Below, one piece after another: positions 21,280 to 32,162 of a stretch of 64,000 nt of DNA. Source of the stretch: Gigaspora rosea (lineage: Eukaryota; Glomeromycota; Glomeromycetes; Diversisporales; Gigasporaceae). The position numbers and the translations under genes were made by a program. The stretch spans positions 460,444 to 524,443 of the forward strand of contig QKWP01000068.1 of the NCBI GenBank assembly GCA_003550325.1. The letters are read 5' to 3'. The notes under the pieces are model-generated. The model worked only from the letters and a program-made list of their open reading frames with translations. It had not been told where the DNA came from and ran no database searches. The first letter of the stretch is position 1. Every line of letters begins with the position of its first letter.

Positions 21280-21616
21280 TATGGGCGCTTCGCAATAGAA
21301 AGGGCGGAAACTACCCCAAAAACGAAAAATGAGTTTTTATTAGATTCGGGTATATTTCGACGTGGTAAACATTTTTCTATTATAAATGAAGATCGATTTG
21401 CATAATAAAAAGTCAAGATAATGTAGAAGAAAAATTGCACGAGGCTTCCTAGCATCACGAGAATACCCGTTAGTCACATGTTATTTTTAACCAATCAAAA
21501 TCGTGAAATTTTGATTAATCCGGATCAGTCCGAAAATCAAAACAAACGATTAAACTCAATTATCGCGAAATTAGATATATTCGAGTATCCGCCTTTTCTA
21601 TTGCTAAGCGCCCATA
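21280..21616. mobile_element. Inverted-repeat element with TAA duplication
   Basis: The ends are TATGGGCGCTTCGCAATAGA and its near-perfect inverse, with TAA on both sides (21277-21279, 21617-21619). The core is shared with the element at 34320-34644 (for example ATGAGTTTTTATTAGATTC, CGATTTGCATAATAAAAA and TCAGTCCGAAAATCAAAAC), although the terminal repeats differ. A 3-bp TAA duplication would fit Harbinger-type elements. Confidence 0.7.
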
Positions 21617-22081
21617 TAACTGCCTAGAAACAGGAACGAATGCACCAGAATAAGATTGCTAATTATTCATAATTGGTAAAGATAGTTTATTAACCAATGT
21701 GTATGTTCTGCTTTAATCACAAAATTCGTCGATTCTCAATCGCACATGTTAATTTTCAATCTCCAACGATGAAAAATAATGACAAACCTACTTTAATATG
21801 ACCACCAAAATCAGTTACATTTGTACAGAGCCTAAATTTATTTTCCATCATTAAAATTAATAATATAATAATGATGACATTTGACTAATAATAATATATG
21901 TATAAATAATAACAACTTACGTTGAAATTTATTTCTTTGAATATCGTAATATTTTCTAAAATAGGAACATACACATTGCATTTCAAAAGTATAAACTGTG
22001 TAAATGAAAGCAATAACGGAAATACAAACAAAAAGAACATTCCATAAAAATCGGCATATTGTTTAAAAAAAAACTTATGAT

Positions 22082-22440
22082 TCTGAAAGAGAAAGAAATA
22101 AGTATATGGATCTTGAGATAGCTATAGATTTTTTTCAAATAACTATCGAATTAGAAGCAAATGGCATGAATGACGCTTTTGCAAGTTATTAACACTTTTA
22201 AGATCATAAAGATCTGTGAAAAAGAAGATGATTTACCACAAAAAAAATATCGGAATAAACTACTTCTTATTGCGGAAACTAAAAAACTTTATGGATAAAC
22301 ATTCAATATCAATCTTAATTAATTACAAAATTTAACAATTAATCCGGCAAATTCAGAAAATCAAAATATAGATAATGAGGATTCAAACATTTAAGATAGT
22401 AAATTCAAAGCTGAAATTTTAAAAAACTCTTCATGGGTAT
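22082..22440 (+). pseudogene. Decayed gene of unknown function, copy A
   Basis: Two coding-like stretches are visible. Frame 22082-22192 reads into KYMDLEIAIDFFQITIELEA and ends at TAA. Frame 22209-22436 reads KICEKEDDLPQKKYRNKLLL and onward to AEILKNSSW with three internal TAA codons. TGG followed by GTATAA at 22434-22442 looks like a 5' splice site. Block B has the same frames plus a downstream exon that block A has mostly lost (only the LNWDVNAFYTFELN end remains near 22504-22545). No family is recognised. Confidence 0.5.
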
Positions 22441-22944
22441 AAAAAATTTACAGTATTTTTATCTTTATATTTCCATGTTTAAAAATGTATTAATTAAAGT
22501 TTGAATTGGGATGTAAATGCATTTTATACATTCGAATTGAATTTTAAATTTATATAACGATGATAATATAAATTTTAATATGTTGAATAAATTTACATAA
22601 GTTATAAAAAAAAAACTTCGATTCTTTTTTTTTAAAAAAAAAAGGCTTCGATTATTTCTTAAAAAAAAAAACTTTTAAAAATGAAAAAAAGCGATTTGTT
22701 ATTCTTTGCGCAGATTGGAATTTAAAAGGCGATTACGTAACTGATTTTTGATGGTGATACTTGGTGAGTTGAAAAATAACTTAGGTCGCTTCTTAACACT
22801 GTCAATTAATAGACTCATTTCAATGCTTTAATGATTGATGACATATTATCATATTATTATAAATAAATAAAAAAAATTATCAACTACAATGATTCTATGA
22901 TTGATGGTACTATCGTAGTAATATAGATACGAAAAAATAATAAT

Positions 22945-23163
22945 TTACTCAATAATAATTATGGAATTGAAATCCTGGATCGCGAAACTTTTGATCGAAT
23001 CTTGGGAACTTACGATGACCAAAGAAAAATGAACAATGTTTAATGGATAGAAATCGATATAATGAGTGTTTGAACGTTCTAAAAAAAAAAATCCAAACCT
23101 TTCATACAACTTAAATATTGCGTTATGCTTACTTTTAATATTGTTACAAACGAAGAGTTTCAT
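22945..23163 (-). pseudogene. Possible GNAT-like remnant
   Basis: The 72-residue frame contains KHNAIFKLYERFGF, which resembles the C-terminal N-x-A-x-x-LYExxGF motif of GNAT acetyltransferases. The copy in block B (45530-45739) is frameshifted around the same motif. The upstream acetyl-CoA-binding part is not readable. This rests on one motif and may be chance. Confidence 0.25.
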
Positions 23164-24657
23164 TTAATTAATCAAGTCGGAAATAATTTAGAGGCAAGTT
23201 TGTCCGGTTGAGATCTTTTATGAAATAGTTTGTGCCGCACACTTGGCAATTGAGCACGGCGGTCAAGATAAAACATGGAAAAAGTAAATATACATATATT
23301 TATTAAATGTTTATGATTACATAATAAATTTTAAATTTGCTACTATAATTTGATTTTAAGATTCATATTAAAAGGCCGTTCCAACGAAAATAATTCCAAA
23401 AATCAAACTGATTGTTGTCATTGTCAGAAAACAAACCTGTAACACTAAATCGTGTTCTTGTCGAAAGAATAATTCACTGTGTATAAGAGATGTAATTGCA
23501 TTTTAAGTGACGATTTTAAAAAGAAATAATTTTTATTTTTCTTCGTTTTATAATGATATTATACGTATACAGTATTAAAAATAAATAAATTGGTTTTTAT
23601 TTTCTTCTCTTTATAAACAATAATATGAGTATATTAATTTACCTTTTTATTCACGCCAACAAAAAAAAATTATTTTCAATAAATTTTTACGATTATAAAA
23701 TAATTTATTTTAAATGGTATATGTTATTTTCGAAGCAACATAAATTTAAAAATGACGAAGAACATGTATACGTTATTTTTAAAAATGTTATTCGAATATA
23801 TACTTACAGTTGTGCGCTAATAGCATCATACTAGCAATTATGCAGTGCATAATGTTGTTTGTACTTCGAACAATGATACTGTAATCGTGATGATAATCGC
23901 GATTCTTAACGAAAGAATGATATGGGTTGGTGCGAATTGTAACCATTAAGGTGGGAGAGCGTATACGTTTAACCGGTTTAACTCTAATAATTACTACTGT
24001 AGGAGATAAGTTCCTGATTTACTCGAATAAAGGTCTCTTCAGCACTACACTAGCTTATAAAATCGAAGGTAGCTTCTCTACTTGTATCCTAATGTATTGT
24101 ATTGGGTTCTATCTCTTTATTGAAGTCAAATTAATTCATTTATATACATTTGAATTTAATATACAACACGTTAATGTGTTGTTTGGCACGTTAACGTATT
24201 GTTTAGCACGCTACGTGATGGTACAACTAAGCCTAACACGTTGACGTGCTATTGAGAATGTTTATAATCTGCACACCTTACACGCATACGTGCTAACACG
24301 TTAGTATATGTTATGAAGATTTTACAAAAAAGGGGTGATTATATGACAATCACCAAGTTTACACGGATTTCGACTAACATTTAATGAATTATACCAAAAT
24401 AGAAATGAAAGTTATCTATCTGAATGACATAATGTGCACATATTCAATCAAAAGTCTAAAAATGCCTGATTGCGGTTGTCATTTAGTAGTATATATATAT
24501 ATATATATAAAGATTTTAGGTGTATGGATTACATAATAATGACATAAGACCAAATGCCTGATTACGGTTATTATCATTTTACCTACCATATATATGGTTG
24601 TGTAACGTTTGTTATATGTTATATGTAACGTAATCCAGTCAGGGCATATACCGTATT
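23164..24657. other. Right part of duplication block A and beyond
   Basis: No intact gene is seen. 24165-24252 holds several CACGTTAACGTG-like palindromes (block B counterpart about 46616-46700), and 24490-24509 is an AT dinucleotide repeat. A TATAAAA motif followed by TCTTTATTGAA (about 24057-24127) resembles a degraded promoter or LTR piece but is unpaired. Similarity to block B ends near 24402. Confidence 0.5.
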
Positions 24658-24947
24658 TGGGGGATGGCTAAATCCTTGTACCCACGTGATTTTTTGAAAC
24701 TTTAGTTAAAATTCGTATCAGAGTCTGTTTAGCGTTAGGGTCGGGGTTAGGGTTAGGGTTAGGACCAATATAGTTAAAATTACCTTCCCGACATTAGGTT
24801 TAGAATGCCGTTTTTATGTTCTTGCGTTTTTTTTGTTTTTTGACTTCTTCGGGCTGATCCGTGTAAACAAAATTTCGCGATTCCGTTTGGTTGATTTACA
24901 CGAAAATGTCACGTGGGTACATGGCTTTGGGCTTTAGACGACCCCCA
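24658..24947. mobile_element. Inverted-repeat element with telomere-like core
   Basis: The ends are TGGGGGATGGCTAAA and, inverted, TGGGGGTCGTCTAAAG, each followed by GTACCCACGTGA. TATT flanks both sides (24654-24657, 24948-24951). The core contains GGGGTTAGGGTTAGGGTTAGG at 24743-24763. The superfamily is unknown. Confidence 0.7.
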
Positions 24948-24951
24948 TATT

Positions 24952-25996
24952 TGGTCAATAATAATCACACCTTATTTAGTAATGAGTATCAGTTAGGATT
25001 TCTCTAGATTTCTTCCAGATTGTTCCACAAATCATGACTATACATAAAGCAAAAAAAAAACATTGCTTTTTTTATATTAGTATTCAATAAATGATAGTAA
25101 AACTATACTTCGATTTTAACTTGGCTTTGCTTCTAAAATCTGATTAGCAATATACGTATGTGATCTGTAGATTTTAAACTTAAAACTTGAAGCTTATCTT
25201 TTCAGTATCTATATATCTCAATAAAATTTCTTTATAATCAATTTAACTGTAATTTTAATCTTTCATATCTTTTATTTATAATGAAGGCTTTAATTAGCAA
25301 TCCGCATAAGAACTATAGTATTATTATATAGTTACTATGGCGCAAATTATTATGTATTTTATATAGTGATGAAATCTTTTTTCCTCTAAACATATAAAAA
25401 TTTTATATAGTTGTGAATTTTAAAATTTAAATATCTTTAATCTACTTGATCAGTTTTAATAATTATATTATGTTATATATAAAAACATCTCTGCATTTTT
25501 ATTTAGTAAGTCAAAATATATTAACATGATAAAAAAAATATTTAGCTATAGAAGAAAAGAAGATTTCATAATATATATAAATTTAATAGTAATTTGTGCA
25601 TATAGAATTCTATTCTTCTTAGGCGAATTGGCAATTAAATTTTTTCTATAAATTATTTTTACATATTAATCAATGCATTTAAGGTATGTATTCAAATTCA
25701 TTAATATTTATAACTTATTGGCATTAATTCATATCAATGTTTAACGAAAATACATGATTATTTTTTAATCGGTGTATTATATTTAATATTGTAGTAGTAT
25801 TTTATTTGTTCTCTCATTTATACAGATTAGTTGGTAATACAACAATTATTTATTTATTCTGTAATTGATAGATTTAGGATATATCAGGTTCATTTACTCA
25901 CACGTATTTAGCAGTAAGTATAAAGATTATTTATTAATCAATAAATTAAATAAAGTATTCATTTATATTCACTATATATTAACAAATAATAAAAAA
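24952..25996. other. AT-rich intergenic region
   Basis: I see no gene, element end or notable repeat in this kilobase. It separates block A from the LINE. Confidence 0.5.
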
Positions 25997-26413
25997 TTTT
26001 TTTTGGCAATCCTGCCTTTATTGTATAAGATGTAAGTAATAAACTACATATAAAAATACTATATACTATTGTATTTTCTACCTTTTTAACAATAAAGACT
26101 CATCCAGTTACCGAGGTACCTAAATGCGATCTGCCACAGCCTAGACTCGTCTCCTTTTTGGGCACCTTAACTTTCTAAGGTATCCGTCAAAAATTCATCG
26201 ACTAGCTCTTGCCTGCTAATGTCAAGATTGACCAAAAAAATTGTCTTTTTCCTTACAGGGCTTGCCTGCAGAAAGCCAGGCCGGTCTCGTGAAGCTGGAA
26301 ATCCACTTGAACAATATATTCTTAGCATCATTAAAAATTCTTTGAAATTTTTCTTGCTTCGTTTCTTTTACAGCATCTTCATTATTTTCTTTTTCATCTT
26401 TCTTCTGCCTTTT

Positions 26414-26938
26414 TCAGCTTCTTGTAGCTTTTTCACCCTTATCTATCACTTCTTCTTCTTTATTTTCGTTAGTTCTTTTTCTTTTCATTTCTTTCGTCCC
26501 ACTTAATTCTTTCCACTTTGCAATGGCTTTACATCGTAGTGTCCAAATTTTTTCGTGGAATTTCAAACCCAAAGCTTCAAATGCTCTGTTATTAAAATAT
26601 CTTTCCACCATTGATTCCTTCTCGTGGCTTGCGGGAACTAAGCCTTGGATTATTAACTTCCGTTTCCTCATCTTTTCATACTCATTTTCACCAAAGAGTA
26701 CTTTTTCGACATCCTTAAAGATTTCTGAGTCAACTTCTTTCTTCTTTGTATCTTTGCTATAAAGTATTTTCTCTTTGACCTTGCGTTCTATTTTTCTCCA
26801 TAGGCCTTGGTATATCTCACATTCTACCAAGTGATCTTGTGTTTCTGATTCCCTAAAACACGCTATGCACTGATCGATTTCGTGCACTCCTGGATATCTT
26901 TTATGTTGTAAAGCCATTACCGGCAGGGCCTTGTCCAT
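26414..26938 (-). pseudogene. LINE ORF2 C-terminal zinc-binding region
   Basis: The 174-residue frame shows CIACFRESETQDHLVEC, a CxxC...HxxxC pattern as in the zf-RVT domain found downstream of reverse transcriptase in LINEs. A lysine-rich tail follows. It is in the expected position after RNase H. The frames on the opposite strand are shadows. Confidence 0.8.
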
Positions 26939-27195
26939 ACGTTTAATCCTATTGACCCAGGCCCTACTTTGCTTTATACACCTACAATTATGGCCCTTCA
27001 GCTTATTTAGCTAACCCATGTGCTACCCCAATCAACTTCCTTACTATTTTCCTCCTCTTTTAATATATCTATAATACCCGGCAACTCCTTCCATTCTATA
27101 TCAAAAACTGTATTTGTAACTTCCTCCACAAATTTTCTAATTGGTCTATCTATTATGTACTTTTTCCATTTCGGGACTATTCTCATTCCTTTAAC

Positions 27196-27690
27196 TCAAC
27201 TACTAGTGATCTTAAAGCACCTTTTGCTTTTAAGACCCTCTTTAGCTAGCTTATCTGCATATTCATTCCCTTCAACTCCCGTATGTGCTTTAACCTTAAC
27301 AAACTTCCAATCTATTTCCTTCTCCTCAAGATACTTCTGTATTAACCTCAGGACTCTACCATTGCTTATTTTAACTTCTTCTCTTAAGCTTTTTGGCTTT
27401 CGCATTTTCTTAATTAGGCTTATAGCATTTATGCTATCTGAGAATAATTCCAATTTACTTTTACATGGAACCACCAAAAGTGCTATTGCAATCACCCCAT
27501 TCCTGCCCTTGTTGTTGAAGGCCAATTCAACAAAGCTCTGTTGAATTGAGGATTGACGAATCCTGACACCTGTCTCGTTTCTTTTGGATATGCTACCCAG
27601 CCAATCTCCATACTTTTCTTACAGACCTCTGCTTGAACCTCTTCCTAAGTTAAGGAGCCATCCGTATAGATACACCATTCAAGGCACCCT
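27196..27690 (-). pseudogene. LINE RNase H domain
   Basis: CIYTDGSL (Asp codon at about 27661) is the first catalytic block. LELFSDSINAISLI and VKAHTGVEGNEYADKLAKEG follow in the 109-residue frame 27196-27525. These are the conserved RNase HI blocks. A stop soon after the first block and a frame change separate it from the rest, so the domain is broken. Confidence 0.85.
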
Positions 27691-28053
27691 TTCATGCGCT
27701 CATTCAGGGCTTTCAACTCTTTTCGCGTACTTTCTCCATCTATCCACTCATCTATTATTTCCTCCTCCTACGACATCATATACTTCTCGTTCTCTTTCCA
27801 ACTTGTTACTTGTGTCTTTGTCTTGTCTATATACCAAATCATCACACTTTATTTCGCACAGAACTCTATCTTCTCGCTTTTTAACAAGCCTTCTATTCAA
27901 CGCACGTTTAGGACTTTTGAAAGCTTTGAATATTGTGCATTCTCCACTTTTTCCCACTTGATCTTGTGCACAACCTTTGCATTGTTCTATTTCATTCTCA
28001 TCTGGTTTTATATTTTCTTTTTCCCTCCAATGCTCGATCTGATAGGTTTTCTT

Positions 28054-28451
28054 TCATTTTTTGTTAACTCTAACTTTGCCTATCTGTGGAGTTTCTTCAT
28101 TGTTTTTGAAAACAATTAATTCTGATTTTCGTCCGTCTTCTGCAATCACATTTAATTCTGGTTTTAGTGCCAACATATTTCTGCCACTTCGCTTAAACGC
28201 TTCATTTAACTCTCTTGTTTTTGCGCTTGCCAAACAAGTTTCTTTTAATTCCTCTAACCAAATTGGTTTTTTACCTGAACCTTTTTGGTTTCTCAAATTT
28301 TTTAAACGCTCCCAAGACAACATATATGTGCTATTTGTATCGAATATCTGTTCTAATAGAAAAAGTTTTAATGACTTTTCTTTCAAAAAGCTCTTTACAC
28401 CTCTTTCACTCAAGACATCAATTATCTCGGTGCCTTGCTGAGCGATTTTAA
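28054..28451 (-). pseudogene. LINE ORF2 region between RT and RNase H
   Basis: A 119-residue frame with WERLKNLRNQKGSGKKPIWL lies between the reverse transcriptase and RNase H. It is probably the connection/thumb-distal part of ORF2. No domain signature beyond position was recognised. Broken frames continue on both sides (27748-27957 and 28462-28647). Confidence 0.6.
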
Positions 28452-28619
28452 GACTTTCCTCCTAAATACTACTATTAAATGTGATGCTGATCTTTCTTGC
28501 CTCTTTAATCACCCTGACGGACATATTGTGGGTGTCTACTATTTCATTGAGCCTATCACTTTTCAGACTCGTAATCGCACTAATACATTTATTTGAGATC
28601 TGTGCTTGTTTAAGTCTTA

Positions 28620-30070
28620 TCAAAGTGGATTGGCCGAGCCTTTCCATATCGTTAAGTCTAATTGCAGATTACTGACATGATGTGCTAATGTACTTTTCCA
28701 GAGTAATTGGACCCCATCGATATTTTTATAGTTTAGTACACCATATGCCGTGTTAGCTGCAAGTCCACTTTTTGATTTTATCAATTTTAAAAAGGGTCTA
28801 TGTAACTGTTCGCAGTTATTCCTACTTAGCATCACTATTTGTGCTCTGTACTCTGCTCTCGGAATTAACACTTTATTGTTTATATATATGAGGTGACTAA
28901 GTGTCATTTTCTTCTTCTTCATGCAGTGAGTTAGCGCCCACACCTCCTGTTCTAAGACCTTTTTGGCACACTTTAGCGCATGTTTTTCTGAGATCCAAAC
29001 TCCCAGAAATCTTGCAACCTGGTCCTTTCTCTTTGCCAAGCTTTATATTTTCCTTCACCCATTTCTATTGCAACTGCCTTATCTTTACAATTTAGAACTA
29101 CCAGCTCGGACTTTTTCCTATTTATTTTAATGTCATTTAACTGGTAAAATTCAGTTGCAATTGCTAAAATATTCTTCATATCTACTTTAGATTTGGCAAT
29201 CCACGTGGTATCATCTGCGTACGTCAAAACGGCTTGTCGCAGCTTTTCGTTTTTGCTTTTCCCCGTGGTTAGATCAACTGGCCAATCAACTTCAAGAGAA
29301 TATCCGAATGATTCCTGCTCTTGTATTGTTCTAAGTAGTGGATCATAGTATATACGACATACCAAGGATGAGACCGCCTCTCCTTGGTCGATTCCGTCTT
29401 CTGCAACTATCTCTTTGCTATATCTGAAGGCAGTTACCACTTCAATCCTCCTTTCTTTATATAAGTCAATAAGGAAATTAACGATATTTTTTTGGCAATT
29501 TAATTCTCTTTAGCGATAGTACTAACATTTCAAAGCTTACTGAATCAAAAGCTTTTTTAATGTCTTGTATCAACACCCACAGCTCTTTGTTTTTTCCTGA
29601 GCGTCTTCTAAGATAATGTTAAGTATTTGTATTGGGATATTCGTACAGTTTCCTGGTAAGCCTGCGTAATTACATCCTTTTAGGATATTTTTCCCTTTGA
29701 ATATTTGACCCAATCTTGTATTTAAAATGCGAACTGTCATTTTCCTTAATGTTTCAAGGAACATTATTGGGCGAATATTAAATAAGTTAAAATTCCAAAA
29801 TTCACTTTTTGGGATCAGGTACAGAATCCCTTTCTTCCATTCACTTGGAATCTTATACAAGAAATTGCAAATTCACGCAATATCTTTTCTTCTTTTGGAC
29901 AGGCCTTCTTAATTAATGGATAAGTGATTCCTGTAGCCCCTGGAGCTGAGTTGTTCTTTGTTTTCTCTAATGCTTCCTGCCTTTCTTGTTCGCTTACTTC
30001 CCCAGCTAAGTCACTGTACCATTCATTATCTATTTCTTGTAACGGTTTATAAGCCTTGGTCTACCTTTCA
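28620..30070 (-). pseudogene. LINE reverse transcriptase domain
   Basis: Broken frames give, in order, KNNSAPGATGITYPLIKKA (about 29930), a WKKGILYLIPK and NIRPIMFLETLRK block (29570-29860), QDIKKAFDSVSFEML (about 29530-29570) and LTYADDTTWIAKS (about 29200-29230). A thumb-like region runs to 28620. The catalytic Asp residues of DIKKAFDS and YADD remain, but at least two stops and frame changes interrupt the domain. Confidence 0.87.
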
Positions 30071-30591
30071 TTCATACATCTTGTTTTGACCTTTCTCTTT
30101 TTGTACTGTTTACAAAAATGATCTGCTGCTTTTTCTTTTATCTCCTCCTCGTCAGTAACCAACTGCTTTTCTCCTCCATTATCTACTACTATTCTATCTA
30201 AAGTAATCCTATTACTATGTCTATCTAAAAGACTATTTATCATTCTTCTTTGGTCTGTTACCAGCATATCACCCCGTTTCTCAATTTTTCGTCTTATTTC
30301 CTCTTCCTCTATTCTTCGTTTTTCTGTTGTCCACAGGTTGTACTGTTGTCTCCACTCTTCTTTTACCTTATTTAAGATTTCTCTTGTCCATCTTTGTGGT
30401 GTCTCGTGTTCTACTAATATCAAACCTTGAAGAATTTTTACTATATGATTACCCTTTGCTGCCTCTATATTTTTACCTATATTGCGTTTGCACTTCCTAC
30501 ACACTTTGCTGAGCAATTTAACCTTATTTCTTAAGGCCTTAATCTCTATATTAGAACTGTCTTGCACTATCTCCTTCTTTTTGCGCTTCAT
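30061..30591 (-). pseudogene. LINE ORF2 linker between endonuclease and RT
   Basis: A highly charged 176-residue frame rich in Lys, Arg and Glu lies between endonuclease and reverse transcriptase. It includes NKVKEEWRQQYNLWTTEKRR and is probably helical. It belongs to ORF2 by position. Confidence 0.6.
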
Positions 30592-30728
30592 AGGAAGATG
30601 TATTCTTGCAGAACCAATAATACAGTCTTTGATAACTTTCCACTTTTTATTTAAATCTTCGAGGTCTGTTTCCTTTTTTTTGTGAATACTTTTGGCGACA
30701 TCTTTCCATTGCGCACTTAAGGCCCTTT

Positions 30729-31600
30729 CTAAGTGCTGAGTGTATGCTGTCCAATATCTTCATCTACTTCCTTTATATCTACCATCAGTCTTGCGGAGTC
30801 AAAATTAGGTTTTTTAAAGCAACTTGATTTTATTAGACCTATATTTGTTGTTATATTTGCCATTACAATAACATGATCACTTGCTGTAGTTGTTGACATA
30901 TCTATATGTTGTACTTCCAAAATATTCCTTTTTAATTCTTTGGAAACCCATATGTAATCGATACGTGACTCCGTTTGACTATTACTCCAAGTGTGCTCAT
31001 ATTTGTTTGGATTCATCCATCTATATGCGTCTATGAATCCACTGTTTTCTAGTTCTCGGAAGGTATCATCTGTCATTTTATTCCTTTTACCCTCTCTACC
31101 TCTACGAATTGCCTCTTCCTGTCTTTCGTAATTAAAATCTCTGGCCAAGATAAATCTTCTTTCTTTCTTTCTTTTTTCCTTGATCTTGTTCTTAAGAAGA
31201 TTTTTAATTTCAGCCCTGATTTTGTCATCTGTAGAGGGAGCATATACTATAATGATGCTGAAATCTATTTTTTTAAATATTAGAACTAGTTCTATACCAT
31301 AAGCACCCCATTTGTTTACTTGGGCCACGTGTTTTGCCCACTTATTTCTAATTAAGATACCAATACTGAAACCTTTCTTTTTTTCTTCTCTTACATCAGT
31401 CCAAAAACCTATTATGTCCTTTTCCTAATTTAGCAGCCATCTAACTTCCTTCTCTGCTACATTAGTTTCGCAAATTCCTACAATGTCCAGTTTATCTTCT
31501 TCCATTAAGTCTACCAATGCCTCAAGTTTACTTTTGTTACTTCTGATCCCATTGATATTATGAAAACCAAACCTAAGTACACTCAAATCTTTTTTAATGT
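30729..31600 (-). pseudogene. LINE apurinic-type endonuclease domain
   Basis: The frame reads FHNINGIRSNKSKLEAL and DIVGICETNV (about 31480-31580), one stop, then GIELVL, IIIVYAPS, FILARDFNYE, ESRIDYIWVS and SDHVIV (30872-30880). These are the ordered blocks of the exonuclease-endonuclease-phosphatase fold. The stop codon after RWLLN and the family GDFN motif changed to RDFN indicate inactivation. Confidence 0.85.
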
Positions 31601-31794
31601 TTTTACTGTTATGAATACTGAGCGACTCCTTTTGGTTAGAACTGGCCTCCTTTTTCTTTTCTCTAATGTCTATTTGTGGACCTGTTAAGGAGTCTTCTTG
31701 TTGAGAAGCCAGTTCTTTTTCATACTTTTCAACTGGTGCGCCAATTAGGAGCAGTAGGGAACTGCCCCTTTGAGTCTTGGATCCTTCTTAATTA

Positions 31795-32162
31795 CCAATC
31801 CGGATAAGATCAGCACTATAGCTATATTATTACTATATTTGGAATTGGGAATAAACAAATATATAAACAATATATTAGTAAATCTGTTTTAGGCCTAATA
31901 AAAAGTTTTTTTTGTACTAAATAAATATTATTTTTTGATATAAGTAAAGTTGTAGAGCAGGTTCTTGTGCATCTACTTGTAAAATTTCATTAAAATCGGA
32001 CTAGTAGATAAGAAGATATGAGTAAATACGTCTTTAAAATTCTTTAAATCATATAAAAATTTTATATATACAGGCCTGATCCAGATTTTGTACTACCTTG
32101 TTTATATATTTGTTTTGCCCAAATTCTAAATATAAAAATATTGCCGATCTTATCTGAATTGG
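31795..32162. mobile_element. MITE with ~100-bp inverted repeats inside the LINE
   Basis: The left end CCAATCCGGATAAGATCAGC and the inverted right end CCAATTCAGATAAGATCGGC continue as matching sequence for about 100 bases, including AAACAAATATATAAACAA. It splits the LINE coding frame between ORF1-like and endonuclease parts. The target duplication is unclear; AATTA-like words occur on both sides. Confidence 0.75.

Larger units (their letters stand above)
14963..24402. repeat. Segmental duplication block A
   Basis: This 9.4-kb block is similar, end to end and in the same orientation, to block B at 38768-46832. It holds protease 2, its flanks and a decayed gene. Differences are mostly insertions: block A alone carries the elements at 15203-15647 and 20283-20694 and the segment 21260-22030. 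Block B alone carries 40358-40732 and about 200 bases at 44937-45137. Confidence 0.85.

Noticed and set aside
27020..28451. Plus-strand frames of 125-174 codons
   Set aside because: They are antisense shadows of the LINE ORF2; the minus-strand frames carry the RNase H and RT motifs.
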